Below the pieces are notes generated by a model. The model was not told where the DNA came from, did no database searches, and saw nothing but the letters and a program-made list of their open reading frames with translations. From assembly GCA_023393525.1 (NCBI GenBank), contig JAEWKZ010000022.1, positions 31,234 to 95,233 on the forward strand: a stretch of 64,000 nucleotides of DNA, read 5' to 3'. This DNA comes from Pseudomonadota bacterium (GTDB lineage: Bacteria > Desulfobacterota > Desulfovibrionia > Desulfovibrionales > Desulfomicrobiaceae). Both the position numbers and the translations under genes were made by a program. The stretch's first letter is position 1. Every line of letters starts with the position of its first letter. This document shows, in pieces, positions 36,683-45,282 of this stretch.

Positions 36683-38089
36683 ATGAGCAACATTCTGATC
36701 ATTGATGGCGATGCGGTTTTCTGCGGCCTGCTGATGGCGGAAATGGCCAGGCACAACCTGCACGCGGCCCACAGCACGACGCTGTCCAAAGGACTGGCCA
36801 TGCTGCATGTGGGCGAATTCTCCCTGGTTCTGCTCGGCGACGAGGCCAGCGGCAAGAACAGCCTGGACTTCCTGGCCACCCTGCGCGAGGTGCCGTCGCG
36901 CCCGGAAATCATCGTCATCTCCAAAAACCGCGATCCCGACGCGGCCGAGGCCGCGATCCGCAGCGGAGCCTGGAACTTCATGCCCAAGCCGGTGAACATG
37001 CAGCGCCTCATGGTGCTGGCACAGAGGGCGCTGGAATATCACCGCGAACGCCCGGCCAAATGCGCGCCCGTGTCCCTGCGGCGCGAGGGCATCGTCGGCA
37101 ACAGCCGCCTGCTCAATTCCTGCCTGGACATCGTGGCCCAGGCCGCGTCCACGGACGTGAACGTGCTCATCACCGGCGAGACGGGCACCGGCAAGGAGCT
37201 CTTCGCCCGGGCCATCCACGCCAACAGTTCGCGCGCGAACAAGCCCTTCGTGGTCGTCGATTGCGCGGCGCTGCCCGACACGCTGGTGGAAAGCATGCTC
37301 TTCGGGCACGAACGGGGCGCGTTCACCAGCGCGGAAAACCGCTCCATGGGGCTCGTCAAGCAGGCCGACGGCGGGACATTGTTTCTGGACGAGGTGGGCG
37401 AGCTGCCCCTGAGCACGCAAAAGGTGTTCTTGCGCGTGCTGGAAGGGCGCAGCTTCCGGCCCGTGGGCGGCGCAAAAGAGATCACCAGCAATTTCAGGCT
37501 GGTGGCGGCGACAAACCGCGATCTTGAAACCATGGTCCGCACCGACGCCTTCCGCCGGGACCTGTTCTACCGCCTGCGCGGAATCCGCCTGGAACTCTCC
37601 CCTCTGCGCGACCTGCTCGACGACCTGAACGATCTCATCTGCCACTTCGTCCGCCGCGCCTGCGCGCGCCTGAACATCGACAACAAGGGCTTTTCACCGG
37701 ATTTTCTGGACACGCTGATGCAATACGAGTGGCCGGGAAACATCCGCGAACTGGTCAACGCCCTGGACCAGGCCGTGGTGCGGGCCGGAACCGAGCCCAT
37801 CCTCTACCCCCAGCATCTTTCCAGAAACATCCGCGCCAGCATAGCGCGGCTCCAAGTGGCCGAGCTTCCCGAACTCAAAGAAAGAACCCCGCCGCTGACC
37901 AACGCCGAGGCGTTCCCGACGCTGCGGGAGTACCGGGACAAGCACATGGCCGAACTGGAGACCTGGTATCTCAAGAACCTGATGCTCATCAGCAAGGGCG
38001 ACATCCCCACCGCCTGCCGCCTCTCCGGGCTGTCCAGACCCAGGATCTATGCCCTGCTCAAGGAGCGGGACGTGGAACGCAACGCGTGA
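36683..38089 (+). CDS. Sigma-54-dependent response regulator (NtrC family)
   Basis: 468 residues. The receiver-like domain (1-120) starts ILIIDGDAVF. Its expected phospho-acceptor region reads LVLLGDEASGKNS, so Asp53 is the likely site but the usual DxxxPGxxG context is lost. The Lys in FMPKPVN is retained. The AAA+ domain has Walker A GETGTGKE, the sigma-54 contact loop GAFTSA and Walker B GGTLFLDEVGE. A Fis-type HTH closes the protein (ACRLSGLSRPRIYALLKE). ATG 36683 follows CCAGGAGTTCC. Divergent placement suggests it controls the Hdr operon. No kinase is adjacent. Confidence 0.92.
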   Translation: MSNILIIDGDAVFCGLLMAEMARHNLHAAHSTTLSKGLAMLHVGEFSLVLLGDEASGKNSLDFLATLREVPSRPEIIVISKNRDPDAAEAAIRSGAWNFMPKPVNMQRLMVLAQRALEYHRERPAKCAPVSLRREGIVGNSRLLNSCLDIVAQAASTDVNVLITGETGTGKELFARAIHANSSRANKPFVVVDCAALPDTLVESMLFGHERGAFTSAENRSMGLVKQADGGTLFLDEVGELPLSTQKVFLRVLEGRSFRPVGGAKEITSNFRLVAATNRDLETMVRTDAFRRDLFYRLRGIRLELSPLRDLLDDLNDLICHFVRRACARLNIDNKGFSPDFLDTLMQYEWPGNIRELVNALDQAVVRAGTEPILYPQHLSRNIRASIARLQVAELPELKERTPPLTNAEAFPTLREYRDKHMAELETWYLKNLMLISKGDIPTACRLSGLSRPRIYALLKERDVERNA

Positions 38090-38220
38090 CGCGACGCCTG
38101 GGGCGCGCATCCAGAAGCCTGCGCGCCCCCTGGCCGGCGACCGCATTTTCCCCTTGCAATGGTGCGCTAAAAGAGTAGGGCCTCCGATTATTGATCAACC
38201 AAACACTCAAAGGTCCTGGC

Positions 38221-39813
38221 GTGGAACTCCTGCACAACCCCATATTTCTTCTGCTTGCCGTCATCTTGTCCGGGCATCTGCTGGGCAAGGTGAAAATCCT
38301 GTCCTTTTCCCTGGGCTCCGCGGGCGTCATCTTCACCGGCCTGCTGGCCGGGCTGGCGGGCTTCAGCCTGCCCGGGGTCATGCAGAGCCTGGGGCTCGTC
38401 CTGTTCATCTATTCCGTGGGACAGCAGGCCGGGCCGGGCTTCCTGCATTCCATGAAACAGGGCGGGCTGGCCCTGGGTCTGGGAGCCCTGGGCATGACCA
38501 CCGCCGGGCTCGGCGTGGCGCTGGGGCTCAAGGCCTGGCTCGGTTTTTCGCCGGACATCACCGCCGGGCTCTTCGCCGGAGCCCTGACCTCGACCCCGTC
38601 CCTGGCCGTGGCCGTTGAAATGTCCCACGACAGCCAGGCCCCGGCGGCCTACGGGGTGGCGTACCTTTTCGGGGTGGTCGGCGTGGTCCTGGTGATCAAG
38701 CTCATGCCCTGGGCGCTGCGCGTGAACATCCGGCATGAAGAGGAGGGCATGGAACGGGAATTGACCCTTCTGCACCCGCAGATGGACTTCACCCACCTGC
38801 GGGTCACCAATCCGAACCTCTGCGGCGGGCCCCTCAGACAGGTTCTGCCCGAGCGCATGGCCGGGGTGACCATCACGCGGGTGCTCAAAAGCGGCGCCTG
38901 CGCCCCGGAACTGGCCACGGCGGAAACGATGCTGGACATGGAGGATACGGTGCGGGTGGTGGGAACGGAGGACATGCTGCGCGAGGCCGAGATCATCATC
39001 GGGCCGCGCGTGCAGGCGGACCTGGCCTTCAATTCCGCGCTGGTCAAAAAGGAAATCCTGCTCTCGCGCAGGGAGGTGGCCGGAAAAACCCTGCGCGCGC
39101 TGAATCTGGGCCACATCTACGGAGTGCAGGTCTCGCGCGTCACCCGCAACGGGTTCGATTGCCCGGCCGGGGCCAATGTCCGCCTGAACCAGGGCGACGT
39201 GTTGCATGTGGTCGGCCACCCGGAAGCCCTGGAAAACGTCAAGAAGCTCCTGGGCGACGACGTGCGGGCCCTCTTTGTGGTCAATGTCGTGGTCATCCTG
39301 CTCGGGCTTTTCTGCGGAATGCTCCTGGGAGCGGTCCCCCTTTATCTTCCCGGCCTGGGCGTCTTCACCCTGGGGCCCACGGGCGGGGTGCTCCTGGCCG
39401 GACTGGGTTTTGGGGCGGCGCGCCGGATCGGGCCCATGATCACCGAACTTCCCGGCACCGCCACGGCCATGCTGCGCGACCTGGGGCTGGGACTCTTTCT
39501 GGCCGTGGTCGGCACCAAGGCCGGTTCGACGCTTGTGCCCACCCTGGCCCAATACGGACTGCCCCTGTTTCTCGCCGGAGCGGCCATCACCACCGCCACG
39601 GCCCTGGCGGGAATTCCGCTCTGCGCCCTCTTGCGCGTGCCGTTCCTGCGCATGCTCGGCGTCATCAGCGGAGGCATGACCTCCACCACCGGCCTGGACG
39701 CGGCCTCTTCCCTGAGCTCCACCACCTACGCCGCCACAGCCTATGCCACGGTCTATCCGGCGGCGCTGATCGGCAAGATCGTGGCCACCAAGATCATCAT
39801 GCTTCTGGGCTGA
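38221..39813 (+). CDS. AspT/YidE/YbjL-type transporter with two TrkA-C domains
   Basis: 530 residues from GTG 38221 (CAAAGGTCCTGGC upstream). A TTG ten codons earlier is possible. The first membrane block (about 5-170) contains the AspT/YidE repeat (GSAGVIFTGLLAGLAGF, GLFAGALTSTPSLAVAVE). Two TrkA_C/RCK_C domains follow (about 195-355), then a second membrane block with GPTGGVLLAGLGFG and GVISGGMTSTTGLDAA. The family includes the aspartate:alanine exchanger AspT. Most members have unknown substrates. Cytosolic ligand control via the TrkA_C domains is expected. Confidence 0.87.
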   Translation: MELLHNPIFLLLAVILSGHLLGKVKILSFSLGSAGVIFTGLLAGLAGFSLPGVMQSLGLVLFIYSVGQQAGPGFLHSMKQGGLALGLGALGMTTAGLGVALGLKAWLGFSPDITAGLFAGALTSTPSLAVAVEMSHDSQAPAAYGVAYLFGVVGVVLVIKLMPWALRVNIRHEEEGMERELTLLHPQMDFTHLRVTNPNLCGGPLRQVLPERMAGVTITRVLKSGACAPELATAETMLDMEDTVRVVGTEDMLREAEIIIGPRVQADLAFNSALVKKEILLSRREVAGKTLRALNLGHIYGVQVSRVTRNGFDCPAGANVRLNQGDVLHVVGHPEALENVKKLLGDDVRALFVVNVVVILLGLFCGMLLGAVPLYLPGLGVFTLGPTGGVLLAGLGFGAARRIGPMITELPGTATAMLRDLGLGLFLAVVGTKAGSTLVPTLAQYGLPLFLAGAAITTATALAGIPLCALLRVPFLRMLGVISGGMTSTTGLDAASSLSSTTYAATAYATVYPAALIGKIVATKIIMLLG

Positions 39814-39834
39814 CCCGCGCGGGCCTGAAGTCTC

Positions 39835-40287
39835 TCACTCCCGACCCATGGTCTGGGGCATCGGCGCGGCCACGACCTGGCCCCGGACCCGCACGTCCCC
39901 CAGCGCCGAAATCTCCACTTCCACCACGATCTTCCGGCCCTGCCTCTCCGTGACCCGGGCCACAAGCTCAAGCTCCGGGCCCAGGGGCGTGGGCCGCAGA
40001 AAATCCACGTGCAGGGAAGCGGTCACATAACGCGCAAGCCGCCCTTCGCTCCCGCAGGCGGCCGCCGCGGCCGTGGCCACCCCGTGACAGTCCACCAGGG
40101 AGGCGAGCATCCCCCCGTAAACAAATCCGGGCAGCGCGATATGCTCCGGCCTGGGCGTGAAGCGCCCCGTTCCCCGCTCTCCATCCCAGTGCGTCCGGAT
40201 ATGCAGACCCTGGGCGTTGTTTTTGCCGCAACCGTAGCAGTAGCTCAGATCCTCGGCGTAGCGGTGCTGGACGGGAGTATCGGTCAT
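39835..40287 (-). CDS. PaaI-family hotdog thioesterase
   Basis: 150 residues, one hotdog domain. The motif YCYGCGKNNAQGLHIR near the N-terminus and PGFVYGGMLASLVDCHG in the central helix place it in the PaaI/YigI-like acyl-CoA thioesterase group. It should hydrolyse an acyl-CoA, substrate unknown. The longer upstream frame is rejected because ATG 40287 follows GGAGGAGCCTCC. It is downstream of the tungstate ABC genes on the same strand, but a 16-bp palindrome separates them, so it probably has its own promoter. Confidence 0.85.
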   Translation of the reverse strand: MTDTPVQHRYAEDLSYCYGCGKNNAQGLHIRTHWDGERGTGRFTPRPEHIALPGFVYGGMLASLVDCHGVATAAAAACGSEGRLARYVTASLHVDFLRPTPLGPELELVARVTERQGRKIVVEVEISALGDVRVRGQVVAAPMPQTMGRE

Positions 40288-40331
40288 GGAGGCTCCTCCT
40301 TGGAAGAAAAAACAGGTTCGATGGGTCCTGC

Positions 40332-40347
40332 GGGACCTATAGGTCCC
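40332..40347. promoter_or_regulatory. Perfect 16-bp palindrome GGGACCTATAGGTCCC
   Basis: This fully self-complementary sequence lies 45 bp before the thioesterase start and 29 bp after the wtpC stop. A further GGTCC half-site is at 40324. The symmetric TATA centre suggests an operator over the thioesterase promoter, though it could also fold as a hairpin. Confidence 0.45.
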
Positions 40348-40375
40348 AATCTTTATGCAGTGCAAGGGCGCAAAG

Positions 40376-41416
40376 CTAACATCCCGGCATGAAGTGCAGG
40401 CTTTGCGGGGAAAAACCCAACCAGACGGATTGTCCCGGATCAAGCCTGCCCTGGGCCAAAAACTGGCGGTCCAGGGCCGCGGTGAAGCGGGACTCGCCGC
40501 ACGAGACGTCCGCGAACCAGGAAAAGCCTTCGTGCCGCACGGCCAGCAATGTTCCGGAAAGGCTGATCCTCTCGGGCGCGACCGCGTCGTGCAGAGACAC
40601 AAACACGTCCTCGGGCCTCAAAGCCACGTGGCCGGGAACGGTCGCGACGGGAGCTGCAAAGCGTTCCCCTTTGCCCAGGCGGCATTCTCCCCGCCCCTCC
40701 ACGGGAAATATGTTTTTCATGCCCACAAAGCCCGCCACGAACGCGGTCGCGGGCTTGCGGAACACGTCGCCGACCGCGCCGACCTGCTCCAACCTCCCGG
40801 CGCGGATCACCGCCGCCCGTTCGGCCAGGGTCAGGGCGTCCACGAAATCGTGGGTGACCATCAGAAAGGTCAGCCCCGAATGCCGGTGCAGATCCTTGAG
40901 CGTCGCGCGCAGATCTCCCCGAAACTGGGGGTCCAGGGATGAAAGCGGCTCGTCGAGCAGCACCACATTCGGCTCGCAGGCCAGGGCGCGGGCCAGGGAC
41001 ACGCGCTGCTTCTCGCCGCCGCTCAGGTTCAGGGGCAGACGCCCGGCCACATGGGACAGGCCAAGCCGCTCCAGCAGTTCAAGGGCCATGCGCCGCCCCT
41101 GATCCTCGGCGATGCCGTGGTAGCGCTGACCGTAAGTGACATTGTCCAGCACGCTCAAATGGGGAAAAAGGGCGTTGTCCTGATAGACGAGGCTCACGTT
41201 TCTGCGCTCCGGCGGCAGGCCGTCCACCCTCTGCCCGGCGATACGGATGCCGCCCCGGGCCTGATCGACCAGCCCGGCGATGGATTCGAGGATCAAGGTC
41301 TTGCCGGAGCCCGTCGGTCCCATCAGGGCGAAAAACTCGCCCGGCGCCACGTCGAAGCTGACATCGCGCAAGCAAAAGCCCCCGAAGCAAAGGCCCAGGG
41401 AGTCGACGCGGATCAT
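40376..41416 (-). CDS. wtpC: Tungstate/molybdate ABC transporter ATP-binding protein
   Basis: 346 residues. Walker A GPTGSGKT (about 38-45), Q-loop VYQDNALFPHLSV, signature LSGGEKQR and Walker B VVLLDEP are intact. The C-terminal part (about 240-346, GHVALRPEDVFVS) is a TOBE-like regulatory domain as in ModC/WtpC. ATG 41416 overlaps the permease stop by 4 bp and follows GAAGGAGGGAGGC. ATP hydrolysis by this subunit powers oxyanion import through the adjacent permease. Confidence 0.88.
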   Translation of the reverse strand: MIRVDSLGLCFGGFCLRDVSFDVAPGEFFALMGPTGSGKTLILESIAGLVDQARGGIRIAGQRVDGLPPERRNVSLVYQDNALFPHLSVLDNVTYGQRYHGIAEDQGRRMALELLERLGLSHVAGRLPLNLSGGEKQRVSLARALACEPNVVLLDEPLSSLDPQFRGDLRATLKDLHRHSGLTFLMVTHDFVDALTLAERAAVIRAGRLEQVGAVGDVFRKPATAFVAGFVGMKNIFPVEGRGECRLGKGERFAAPVATVPGHVALRPEDVFVSLHDAVAPERISLSGTLLAVRHEGFSWFADVSCGESRFTAALDRQFLAQGRLDPGQSVWLGFSPQSLHFMPGC

Positions 41417-42243
41417 GCCTCCCTCCTTCGGGGCCGGGAAACGACCCGCACGGCGAAAAAGAACAGCAGGCTGAGCACGATGAGAATCACGGCCACGGGC
41501 TGCGAATACGTGAGCCCGTAGGCGGTGAAACGTTCGAACATGAGCACCGGGGCGATCATGGGGTGGTAGGCGACGATGACCACGGCCCCGAACTCGCTTA
41601 AGGCCCGGGCCATGCACATGATCATGCCGACCAGCATGGCGCGGCGGCACAGGGGCAGGGTCACGCGGAAAAAGGTCGCGCCGGGACCGGCCCCGAGCGA
41701 GCGGGAGACTTTCTCCAGGCGCGGGGACACGCTCTCGAAACCGGCCTTGGCCGTATTGATGTAAAAGGGCAGGCCCACGAAAAAGAGCACCACGGTGATG
41801 CCCGTGACCGTGCCCATGATCTCGATCCCCATGCTCCCGAGCAGCCGCCCGAACCAGTTGCTCCGCCCTGCCAGGGTCAGGAAGGCGATGCCGATGACCG
41901 GGTGCGGAATCATGATCGGCAGATCGATGAGGCTCTCGACGATCTTCTTGCCCGGAAACTCCTTGCGGGCCAGGACAAAGGCCAGGGGCGTGCCGAAGAT
42001 CAGGGCCAGCAGCGCGGCCAGGCCCGAGGCGCCCATGGACAGCCCGACGGAACGCAGCACATCCGCGTCAAGCAGGGTCTCCCACATCCGCTGCCCGTCT
42101 GGCGAAACCACGGTCCTGGCCAGCGGGACGACGATGAAGAGGAGCACCAGCGCGCACGAGACCACAAGCCAGACATGAAAGACGCGGCCGGGGAGGGCTG
42201 CGAAAAAATCTCCCCGACCGTTCGCGACGCCGCGTGTATCCAT
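41413..42243 (-). CDS. wtpB: Tungstate/molybdate ABC transporter permease
   Basis: 276 residues, about six membrane helices, with the inner-membrane permease loop EKVSRSLGAGPGATFFRVTLPLCR (EAA motif) that contacts the ATPase. The N-terminal segment FHVWLVVSCALVLLFIVVPLARTV is the first helix. It begins directly after the wtpA stop without spacing and overlaps wtpC by 4 bp, so the three are one operon. Confidence 0.88.
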   Translation of the reverse strand: MDTRGVANGRGDFFAALPGRVFHVWLVVSCALVLLFIVVPLARTVVSPDGQRMWETLLDADVLRSVGLSMGASGLAALLALIFGTPLAFVLARKEFPGKKIVESLIDLPIMIPHPVIGIAFLTLAGRSNWFGRLLGSMGIEIMGTVTGITVVLFFVGLPFYINTAKAGFESVSPRLEKVSRSLGAGPGATFFRVTLPLCRRAMLVGMIMCMARALSEFGAVVIVAYHPMIAPVLMFERFTAYGLTYSQPVAVILIVLSLLFFFAVRVVSRPRRREA

Positions 42244-43221
42244 CTATTCGGCGACCTTGACCAGCGCCCCCAGCGATGCGGGAAGCGCGGCGTGCATTTC
42301 CCGCGTCGCCACGTTGACGGGAACAAGCGGCGGCTGCCCTTGCGCCTTCAGGATGGCAAGACCTCCCTTCTCATCGAGCAGATAGGCCAGAAAGGCTTCG
42401 GCGGCCTCCGGATTGGCGGCGCCATCAAGCATGGTCACGCCGTAGGTGATGGAGCTGCCCTTGAGCTCGACGAATTCGCCCGGCTTCTTGCCCGTGACCT
42501 TGACCACGGCGGTTTTATAGAAGGGATCCATGGCGTAGTTGCCCATGTTGATGTGGTCGTCGAAGGTCACATACTTGAGCCCGTGCTGCACGGCCACGGA
42601 CATGTATTCGAAGGCGTAGTCCATGTTGCCGGATTCCATCATGGAAATGAGTTCCACGGACTTGGGACGCACATTCTTTTCCGGCCGGTTGGCCAGCACC
42701 TTGTCGTACAGCCCGGCCTGGCCGCTGAACTTCTCGGCGAGCTGGATGGCCATCAGGCTGCGATAGCCACACGGGTCCAGATTAGGATCGGAGTGGCCCC
42801 AGACCACATCGGGGCGTTGCAGGATCTCGGCCCAGTTCGTGTCGTTTATTTCGGAGGCGTACTTGCTCGACGGCGTGTAGCACAGCACGATCTGGTTGGT
42901 GGCGAAACGGGCGTTCCACTTCGCAAACTCGGGTACAAGCATCTTGTCGATGACCTCGTAGTCGGCCGAGGCCATGATGTCGGCGAGTTTGCCAAGCTCC
43001 GTGATCATGCGGGCGAGTTTGGTGCTCCCGCCGGATTCACGCTGCACGTCGACCTGCGGGTATTTTGCTTCGAACGCTTTTTCCATGTCCGCAAAGGGCA
43101 CGGACAAGCTCCCGGCGTGAAAGATGACCAGCTTGCCCGAGGGCTCGGCAAAGGCAAGAGTCCCCGCGCAAAGTCCAAGCACGGCCACAAAAAGCAGCAT
43201 TCTCAAGAAAAAGGAACACAT
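42244..43221 (-). CDS. wtpA: Tungstate/molybdate-binding periplasmic protein
   Basis: 325 residues. The signal peptide MCSFFLRMLLFVAVLGLCAGTLAFA precedes a family 1 oxyanion-binding fold: KLVIFHAGSLSVPF, ESGGSTKLARMITELGKLADIMASADY, and DPCGYRSLMAIQLAEKF. The pattern is closer to WtpA than to ModA. Tungstate selectivity cannot be proved from sequence, but a tungsten AOR in the window supports it. ATG 43221 is chosen over the TTG at 43227 because AGGAGGTTGCTC precedes it. Confidence 0.87.
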   Translation of the reverse strand: MCSFFLRMLLFVAVLGLCAGTLAFAEPSGKLVIFHAGSLSVPFADMEKAFEAKYPQVDVQRESGGSTKLARMITELGKLADIMASADYEVIDKMLVPEFAKWNARFATNQIVLCYTPSSKYASEINDTNWAEILQRPDVVWGHSDPNLDPCGYRSLMAIQLAEKFSGQAGLYDKVLANRPEKNVRPKSVELISMMESGNMDYAFEYMSVAVQHGLKYVTFDDHINMGNYAMDPFYKTAVVKVTGKKPGEFVELKGSSITYGVTMLDGAANPEAAEAFLAYLLDEKGGLAILKAQGQPPLVPVNVATREMHAALPASLGALVKVAE

Positions 43222-43257
43222 GAGCAACCTCCTGGTATGATGGAAAAGATGCCCAGC

Positions 43258-43285
43258 ATTATGCCCTTCGCAACTTTTAAGTCAA
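43258..43285 (-). promoter_or_regulatory. Sigma-70 promoter of wtpABC
   Basis: On the minus strand TTGACT (43285-43280), a 16-bp spacer and CATAAT (43263-43258) lie about 37 bp before the wtpA start. Each hexamer has one mismatch to consensus. No ModE-like palindrome overlapping it was recognised. Confidence 0.7.
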
Positions 43286-43318
43286 CAAAGACACACAACT
43301 TTAAATACGACCAAAAAG

Positions 43319-43381
43319 GTCGGCTCCATGCGAAGCCGACAAAAAAGTCCAGCCCCTGGCTGCGCCACGGGCTGGACTTTT
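43319..43381 (-). terminator. Two tandem terminators after the cytochrome gene
   Basis: The first hairpin met by minus-strand transcripts is AAAAGTCCAGCC (43343-43354) pairing with GGCTGGACTTTT (43370-43381), followed by a T-run. The second is GTCGGCT/AGCCGAC (43319-43340), followed by CTTTTTGG. Together they isolate the cytochrome transcript from the wtp promoter. Confidence 0.8.
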
Positions 43382-43404
43382 CCGCATGGAAAAACGGATG
43401 GCGG

Positions 43405-43671
43405 TTATTTCTTCTGGGCCGAGAGCCAATCGACGATGAGCCCATGCTCTTCGTGAGTGACCGCTGGAGCGTTGCCCTTGGCCAGCATCCGGGCCACAGT
43501 GGCCGACCAGGCGGCCTGGTCCTTCACGCCGTAGGCGGCGCGGACCCGTCCCATGTCGTGACACGAGCTGCACGTTTTCTCCACCAGTTCCTGGGGATCG
43601 CTCGCGAAGGCGCAAAGAGTTCCCAGACACATGACAAACACGCCGGCCATCATGACTTTCATCGTACGCAT
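43405..43671 (-). CDS. Small monoheme c-type cytochrome
   Basis: 88 residues. A signal peptide (MRTMKVMMAGVFVMCLGTLCAFA) leads into SDPQELVEKTCSSCHDMGRV, with a single CSSCH heme-attachment site at about 37-41. A distal Met ligand is probably in VARMLAKGNAPAVTHEEH. It should be a periplasmic electron carrier. ATG 43671 follows GGAGGATTTGTG. The longer upstream frame lacks a signal-like start. No cognate oxidoreductase is adjacent. Confidence 0.88.
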   Translation of the reverse strand: MRTMKVMMAGVFVMCLGTLCAFASDPQELVEKTCSSCHDMGRVRAAYGVKDQAAWSATVARMLAKGNAPAVTHEEHGLIVDWLSAQKK

Positions 43672-43773
43672 CACAAATCCTCCTCGTAAAACGACCTGAA
43701 AAAACATCCTGCGGCAGTCTATGCCAAGACGAACGCGAAGAAAAGACAATCCTGACGAAACTCGAAAGCGTGT

Positions 43774-45135
43774 TCAGCGTTTTCCGACGCGGCCCAGGGA
43801 GCAGAACACGCCTGCCACGCCAAGTCCTGCGCAGACGGCGAAGATGATGCGCATGCTGGCCAGGAACTCCGGCACCGTTTCCGGGGCTATCTGGCGATCG
43901 TGCAGCAAAAAACCGAAGACAACGGCCGCGATGCCCATGGACAGGGTCATGCCGAAGGTGCGCATGGTCGCGACCAGGCTGGAGGCGATGCTGTAGTGCC
44001 GGGGCTCGACGCTGCCCATGATCACGCTCATGTTGGGCGAGGCGAACAGGGCGAACCCCAGGCCCAGCAAGGCCAGGATAACGCCGATCTCAAGCAGCCC
44101 GGTGTGCAGGCCCACCCCGCACATCCCCAGCAGCCCCAGGGCGCACAGGGCCATGCCCAGGCTGGCCAGCCAGGCCGCGTTGAAGCGGTCGGCCAGAACC
44201 CCGGCCAGCGGGGAAAGCAGGCTCTGCACCACAGGCTGCACAATCAGTATGAACCCGGCATGCATGGGCGAAAAGCCCTTGACCACCTGCAGGTACAGGC
44301 TGAGCAGGAAGCCCACCGCGAAGGTGCCCGCGTAATTGACCAGAGTCGCCAGGCTCGAAAGCAGAAAGACCCTGTTGGCCGTGAATAGCGAAAGGTCGAT
44401 GAGCGGATGGGCGACGCAACGCGAGCGCAGCACGAAGAAAACACCCAGGACCAGCGCGCTCCCGAGCAGGGGCAGGCCCCGCTCCGGGGTGGCCAGCCCG
44501 GTCAGCCCGTTGACACAGCAGACCACGAAGGCGGCATACAGGAGGCTTCCGATCAGATCGAACCCTTCGCCATGCGCCGGACGCCATTCGTCCTTGATCC
44601 TGCGGGCCATGATCCAGGCCAGGATGCCCGGAGGCAGGCACAGATAGAAGACCGAGCGCCATCCGGCCAGGGAGGTCATCATTCCGCCCACAAGCGGCCC
44701 CACGGACAGGCCGAGGTAGACGCAGGCGACCATGATGCCCATGACCCGGCCCCGCTCGGTGCGCGGGTACAATTCCGTGACGATGGCCACGCCCGTGGAC
44801 AGGATCATGGCCGCGCCCACGCCCTGCACGACGCGCAGGGCCACGAGGCTGGTCACGGACCAGGCCAGGGACGCGCACAGCGAAAAGATCACGAAGGCCG
44901 CCGTGCCCCAGACAAAGGTGCGCCTGCGGCCCAGGATGTCGGCCAGACGGCCCACAGGCAGCAGAATGGCGGCCAGGGCCAGGATGTAGCTTCCCGCGAT
45001 CCAGCTGAGTTCCACGGCCGTGGCCCCCAGTTCGACCTGCATGACCGGCAGGGTGATGGCCACGGCGGACATCATGAACGGAACCAGAAAGCTGGCCACG
45101 GACGCGGCGGCCAGCGCGGATGTACGAATATGCAT
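43774..45135 (-). CDS. MFS drug-efflux-type transporter (DHA2/EmrB-like)
   Basis: 453 residues, about 14 membrane helices. The MFS loop motif PVGRLADILGRRRTF follows helix 2, and GVGAAMILSTGVAIVTELYPRTERGRVMG is the DHA2 motif C region. These proteins export hydrophobic compounds by proton antiport. No periplasmic adaptor is adjacent and the substrate is unknown. It is divergent from the ptb-buk pair. Confidence 0.9.
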   Translation of the reverse strand: MHIRTSALAAASVASFLVPFMMSAVAITLPVMQVELGATAVELSWIAGSYILALAAILLPVGRLADILGRRRTFVWGTAAFVIFSLCASLAWSVTSLVALRVVQGVGAAMILSTGVAIVTELYPRTERGRVMGIMVACVYLGLSVGPLVGGMMTSLAGWRSVFYLCLPPGILAWIMARRIKDEWRPAHGEGFDLIGSLLYAAFVVCCVNGLTGLATPERGLPLLGSALVLGVFFVLRSRCVAHPLIDLSLFTANRVFLLSSLATLVNYAGTFAVGFLLSLYLQVVKGFSPMHAGFILIVQPVVQSLLSPLAGVLADRFNAAWLASLGMALCALGLLGMCGVGLHTGLLEIGVILALLGLGFALFASPNMSVIMGSVEPRHYSIASSLVATMRTFGMTLSMGIAAVVFGFLLHDRQIAPETVPEFLASMRIIFAVCAGLGVAGVFCSLGRVGKR

Positions 45136-45282
45136 GCTTCCTCCGAAGATCGGCCCTGCTTAGTCCCGACCGGCCCCAGGGGCAAGTCCCGCAACCAAGG
45201 ATGCGAAAACGGCAAAAACGGTTGCGGCCCTCTTGTTTTCGATCAATCGATGATCTATCGGCATGGCTCGCAAGGAGATGCC

